Origin: Euglena gracilis
Lineage: Eukaryota > Euglenida > Euglenophyceae > Euglenales
Length of the DNA stretch: 64,000 nt
Direction: 5' to 3'
NCBI GenBank assembly: GCA_039621445.1
Contig: CP154956.1
Coordinates: 18,561,428-18,625,427 of the forward strand
Translations under genes and position numbers: made by a program
Part shown: piece by piece, positions 59,520 through 64,000 of the stretch
Position numbering within the stretch: position 1 is the first letter of the stretch
Layout: each line of letters starts with the position of its first letter
Notes under the pieces: model-generated
Database searches by the model: none
What the model was told of the DNA's origin: nothing
What the model saw: only the letters and a program-made list of their open reading frames with translations

Positions 59520-62500
59520 GGCCGGGGGGGGGGGCACTTTTGGTCGATTTTGGGCATTCTTGACCCTTCGCACCAAAATTAGCGAAGAAACCCCAGTCGA
59601 CCCAACCCAAAGAATCCCCCCCAATTTAATTGGTCCCCCTGCTATGGCAGGGACCAACAGAAGGGCATCCGGGGTGGGTGGGTGCCGACCTGGCCCCTGG
59701 GTCCCAAACACACCTTTGTTGGGGGTGTTCATGTTCATTTTGGGCCGATTCTCGGCACTTCCCCCCCCCCCCCCTTGGGCCTGCCCAACTCATTTTTTTT
59801 TAACATGGCACCGAACGTGGCTGAGGCTTGCCCACGCCACCGCCGCCCCGCAGCCTGCGCTGAAACTGCCTGGCTGTGTCGACGGCCCAGCCAAGACACA
59901 TTTGCCTCAGGGTTTGATGGCCGTCCTTCATCAACCCCCCACCTCCCATGTGCCGTTACCCCCACTGTGCCAAGGGTGCCAAACCTCCTCCAGCACAGTT
60001 CACGTTTGCGAGACACAAAAAAACAGTGCAAATCAGGTCGCATATTCGATGAATAGCAAAAAAAGAAAAAACGGGAAGGGAAAGCGTCGGAAACTTTCCA
60101 CTTGGCAACAGACTCTTCATGGGAAAACTTGAATGTGGTGTGCATTTGTTTATTTTTTTTTATTTGTGGCCCCCCCCCCAGGTACTGGCCCCTCCTACTT
60201 ACAGGCAACTTGGCCCCCCTAAAGTTGGCTTTTGGCCTTTTGCGCATGGCCGCCAAAGTTCTTAACATGCAAATTTGGCCCCCCCAAGGTTGACCCCCTG
60301 GCCTTACCTTCAATCATGACCGGGCCAAGTGCCCGTGGGGGGGTATGCATTTTTATTTCTTTCTCACACCCCAATTTGATTTGCATTCTGTTTCGTCCTC
60401 CCTTCCCACCTTTTCGTGCCACAATGTCAAATCCTGTCCTCCTTCACTGCTTCCGAGCGACCTACATCTCTGCCGCTGCCCCCTCTGTGCTGTCCCGACT
60501 TGGACCCCTGGGTCTAGAGTTCAGGCTGGGATTTGTCAACCCGAAGGGTCAGGCATGATGGAACTTTCCCCAAGCAGCATTTTGATTCCCCACCCAAGTT
60601 GATGCAAAAACCTATTCCGCTCATGCTGGGAGTGTTTGGGATGCGGTTAAAATTGACACCTCCATTTTTTGTTGCTGCTGTCAAAGAACCTCCCTACACC
60701 TCACAGAAGTCATGTGAAATGGGGGGGGAGGCTCGGACCCCCCATCCCACCACCCACATGGTGTCAAGGTTTCCCGTACAGCCAAAGGGGTGCAGTGGCT
60801 GGCTGGAAAAGCGTTGTGGTTGGAGAAATGGATGCTAACCATACTTTGACCCACCGTTTTTGTTGGATTTTGACAGAACCCAAGTCTGCTTTCGGGCTGT
60901 ACGTGAATCCCTGCAACCCCATGGGTGGTGGGCTGGGAATTTCTTAAGCGGAGGGTACCCTACCCCCCGGGGGGGTCCAGCCAGCCAGCAGCTCAATTCC
61001 AGCCAGCAGCCCAAATTCGGGCTGGGAGCCCCCCCCCTCCCCCGGGGGGGTCGAGTGAAATAGAGTCGGGTCCAGCCCGGCCGGAGGCCGGGCCAGCCGG
61101 CCGCAGGCTGGCCAGCCAACTGGGCTGCCCAGCTCACCTATCCCTGCATTTTTCCCCATCATCACAGCTTCCTCCATCACAGCCCCCCATCCTTGATCTA
61201 GCTCCATCACCCAGCCCACCCAGCCCCCTCCAGCCCCGGACCTCCCCTCCCCCCCGGGGGGGTCCAGCCAGCAGCTCATTTCCAGCCAGCAGCCTTTTTG
61301 CCAGCTGGAGGCTGGACCCCGGGGGTCCTGTGGGGTACCCCCCCACACCCCATCCTGGGGGGTGGGGGTGTGTGACATCTCCCCACCCCCCGGTTTTAAA
61401 AAGATGCCTGGCCTGAAGGCGCCCCACGGGGGGGGGGGGCGTCTCAGCCTGCAGGCGGGTGCCCCAGGGCAGCGGCCGCTAACCTGCGAACCTCTTTGAG
61501 GTGCGGCGGCGGGGCCCGCGGTGCGCCCAACGCATCAGCGGCCCCACCCGGCTTCCCGTCGGCACCGGAACGCAGCCTTTGTCCCCCCCTCCCCCCGAGG
61601 ATGTGAGCCGGTTGGAAGTTTTTTCGGGTTTGGCCGGAAGTCTCAGCCCAAAATGGGGCTCATCTGCTCTTTGTCTTCTCAACCTTTTTTCCTTGAATTG
61701 TCCAGCTTTTCCTGGCAGGTTTTCCTGTGGGGGACTATGCTGCCAGACTTCCAATGCGTTAGCCTTTCCAATGTCTGGTTCATCGCCTTCGATTTTGAGA
61801 AAAGTTTTGAGGCACAGCAAGAAAATTGCATTGCCTCGAGAATTTTTCCTTGCTTCATTTCAATCCATTGGCCACTGTTGTTGCTGTTGCAGAATCACAA
61901 TGCTCACCTTAACACCACTGTCCCACCCATAATCCCCCCCCCCACAGGCAACTGTGAGTGCCCAAACGCCCTGAGAAACCATCATTGTTCGAATTTGTTC
62001 TGAAAACAAAACGCTTTTTGGGAAAATTTGGTGGGGGTCAGCCGGAGGCAGCTTTAAATGGTCTGGTATCCCGAAAACTGCCAAAAAAAAGCCCAAAGGA
62101 CAGAGTTGAAGTTAGGGTTAAGCCATTTGGCCAGAATTTGGCCGAAATTCGGCCGAGATCAAGGACAAAAAATATTAGAACAAACCGCCTAAATCACCTC
62201 CCTTATTCAAGCCCCTGTTTTAGATCACTCACCCAAACTCCCACCCAAAACGTACCCCCTGGGGGTGCAGCCAGCACTTTTTCCAGCCCCCCCCCCACCA
62301 GGTCCTTAAGAACATCCTTGGTCCTGAAACGGCCTCTGGGGGAGGGAGTGTTTGGGGGCTCGCTGGCATGCACGTACGTGTGCACAAAGGCATGCGTGTT
62401 CATGTTATACACGCTCACGCCTCGGCCTTCCCAGCTCCACGCCAGATGGGTCACCAAAATTCCCAAGACCCATCCCGGATTGCCATCTCTGCCCTGTGTG

Positions 62501-62880
62501 GAGGAAGCAAACGGGACCCACAGCGGCGCAAACCGAGCGTGGCACAGCGTTTCTGATGTTTCTTTTGTTTGAGGCGGTGGGAGGCCAGCCCCCCAAGCCT
62601 TTCGGTGCCCCCTGACCACCAGCGCTGCAAAATGTGCTGGCGGCCAGCTCTCCCGTCACTAACCCCGCTCCCCGTCCCACCCCAATCCCGATGCCCAAGG
62701 TGGTGGGTGAAATCCCCGCCGTTCCCGTGGGTCGGAGTCCCTCCCCAGCCGAATTAACCCAATCCCCGATGTGCACCCGCACCGCACGCCCGCGCTCAGC
62801 GCCCGCTTTGAGGGGCCACGCCATCGTCAGCCCACCGCCAAGCACCTATGAGATGACTGGGCATGACCAGGGTTCGATAT
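59520..62880. other. Repeat-rich stretch with weak exon candidates
   Basis: Open GC-richer pieces at 59866-60050 (PALKLPGCVDGPAKTHLPQG after CCCCGCAG), 60421-60555 and 62630-62880 lack recognisable motifs and are often open in two frames. Repeats: CTAAAGTTGGC...ATGGCCGCCAAA module at 60200-60300 and again 63095-63145; GTCCAGCCAGCAGCTCA modules at 60967-61010 and 61255-61300. Confidence 0.4.
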
Positions 62881-63169
62881 AAGGAGGGTGTACGGGGTTT
62901 AGGTGGGGAGTATCCCTCTGGGGGGGGGATACCTGGGACCCCTGCCCAAAAGGTCAACATTTTTTCCCGGTGCCTTTCGCACCGAATTTCTGTTGCATTT
63001 TTTGACAATATAGGTGCAAAAAAATTCGGCCAAGTGCTTCCCCCCGGACGCTTGGTCCCCCTCCCCCTTTCACAAAAACTTGACCCCCCCCCCCTAAAGT
63101 TGGCCTTCAATCTTTGCATATGGCCGCCAAAATTCTTATGCAAGCTCCCCTCCTCCCCCCTCCCCCCCT

Positions 63170-63445
63170 CCATTTCCTCCCCTCCTCCTCCTCCCCTCCT
63201 CCTCCTCCTCCTCCTCCTCCTCCTCCTCCTCCTCCTCCTCCTCCTCCTCCTCCTCCTCCTCCTCCTCCTCCTCCTCCTCCTCCTCTTCCTCCTCCTCCTC
63301 CTCCTCCTCCTCCTCTTCCTTCTCCTCCTCCTCCTCCTCCTCCTCCTCCTCCTCCTCCTCCTCCCTCCTCCCCCTCCCTCCTCCTCCTCCTCCTCCTCCT
63401 CCTCCTCCTCCTCCTCCTCCTCCTCCTCCTCCTCCTCTCCCTTCC
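63170..63445. repeat. (TCC)n tract
   Basis: About 270 bases of CTC/CCT triplets with a few TTC and CCC interruptions. Produces Ser-, Leu-, Pro-, Glu-, Gly- and Arg-only frames that are not genes. Confidence 0.97.
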
Positions 63446-63555
63446 TCCTCTCCCTCTGTACATGAAAACTTGGCTTCCATAAGGTTGTCCCATCAAAATG
63501 TGTCTGCACAAACAAAACAAATTCAAAAAAACCAGAAAAAATTTCCGAACCCTCC

Positions 63556-63652
63556 TCCTCATCCGTGAATTTCCGTGATTTTCCGTGATTTCCGTGAAAA
63601 TGGCCTTCCCCCCATTTCCGTGATCCTCCATGAATTTCCGTGAATTTCCTTT
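63556..63652. repeat. TTTCCGTGA minisatellite
   Basis: Seven or so units of ATTTCCGTGA with small changes. Confidence 0.85.
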
Positions 63653-63679
63653 TCAGGACGTGTGAGGATCCTTGCGCAC

Positions 63680-63776
63680 ACCCACCCACCCACCCACCCA
63701 CCCACAAACACCCACCCACCCACACATACACACCCACCCACCCACCCACCCACCCACCCACACACACACACACACC
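63680..63776. repeat. (CCCA)n / (CA)n tract
   Basis: Runs of CACC tetramers broken by CACATACACA and ending in CACACACACA. Confidence 0.93.
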
Positions 63777-63789
63777 CTCTCCCGTATGG

Positions 63790-63905
63790 GGTATGTGGCT
63801 GGGCCTGCCTTCTGGCCGGTCCACCACGACTGTGCCGATGATGCACTCCGTCGCCGCCGGGGCCAGCGGGGCAACAACGGCCAGGACGGGCGGGGGATTA
63901 CCCAA
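63790..63905 (-). CDS. Possible exon with VAP...GTVVVDR motif, second copy
   Basis: LAVVAPLAPAATECIIGTVV then VDRPEGRPSHIPHTG on the - strand. Related at peptide level to 37187-37335. The downstream side runs into the CCCA tract. Confidence 0.4.
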
Positions 63906-64000
63906 AATTTTGACCCCCCCCCCCCCAAAACTCAAAAAGTGGGTCCCCCGGACCTCCCCCCCCCCAAGGGTTGGGGCCACCCCTGGTTGGGGGGGACCCT

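Noticed and set aside
62796-63980. 394-codon frame on the - strand and other long frames over 63170-63445
   Set aside because: The frames cross a TCC tract and consist of Glu, Arg or Gly runs on one strand and Ser, Leu or Pro on the other. A triplet repeat has no stops, so this is not coding evidence.

Overview
The window reads as nuclear DNA of a unicellular eukaryote. Coding pieces are split by GT-AG introns, simple-sequence and homopolymer C/G tracts are everywhere, and nearly all recognisable protein sequence belongs to transposable elements. CCCH zinc-finger and 2A-like HPGP reading frames next to non-LTR retroelements would fit an alveolate or similar alga, but the sequence does not settle the organism. 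Nothing is organised like a bacterial or organellar genome.

Layout. Bases 1-8057 (copy A) and 10416-22661 (copy B) are a very recent direct segmental duplication of a decayed ZMYM1-like hAT transposase gene on the + strand, itself riddled with insertions. Copy B keeps a 5.7 kb non-LTR retrotransposon on the - strand (14033-19752) with 13-bp target-site duplications, a reverse transcriptase, a zinc finger and a restriction-like endonuclease, and 2A-type motifs upstream. Copy A has lost 5224 bases of it. From 22650 to 31700 lie a second, unrelated hAT transposase on the - strand, a broken PHD-finger gene, and nests of short terminal-inverted-repeat (TIR) elements. From 31.7 to 43.9 kb the window is almost all TIR elements and tandem repeats, plus one reading frame with two CCCH fingers (38072-39664).

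The best host gene runs from 44743 to at least 54728 (+): a NEK-like protein kinase in at least eight exons. It has lost several catalytic residues (HGD for HRD, GFG for DFG) and so looks like a pseudokinase. Two hAT-type elements sit in or beside its introns. The last 5 kb are minisatellites, a long TCC tract, and weak exon candidates.

The most unusual theme is a set of short elements flanked by TA, 3-, 5- or 8-bp target duplications whose two ends match each other better than they match the ends of sister copies. In the TA group each locus has its own private word joined to poly-C (for example ATAAGACCCCC or AATAATAAACCCCC), repeated in both orientations. One of these insertions is confirmed by a paralogous empty site inside the retrotransposon 3' motif.
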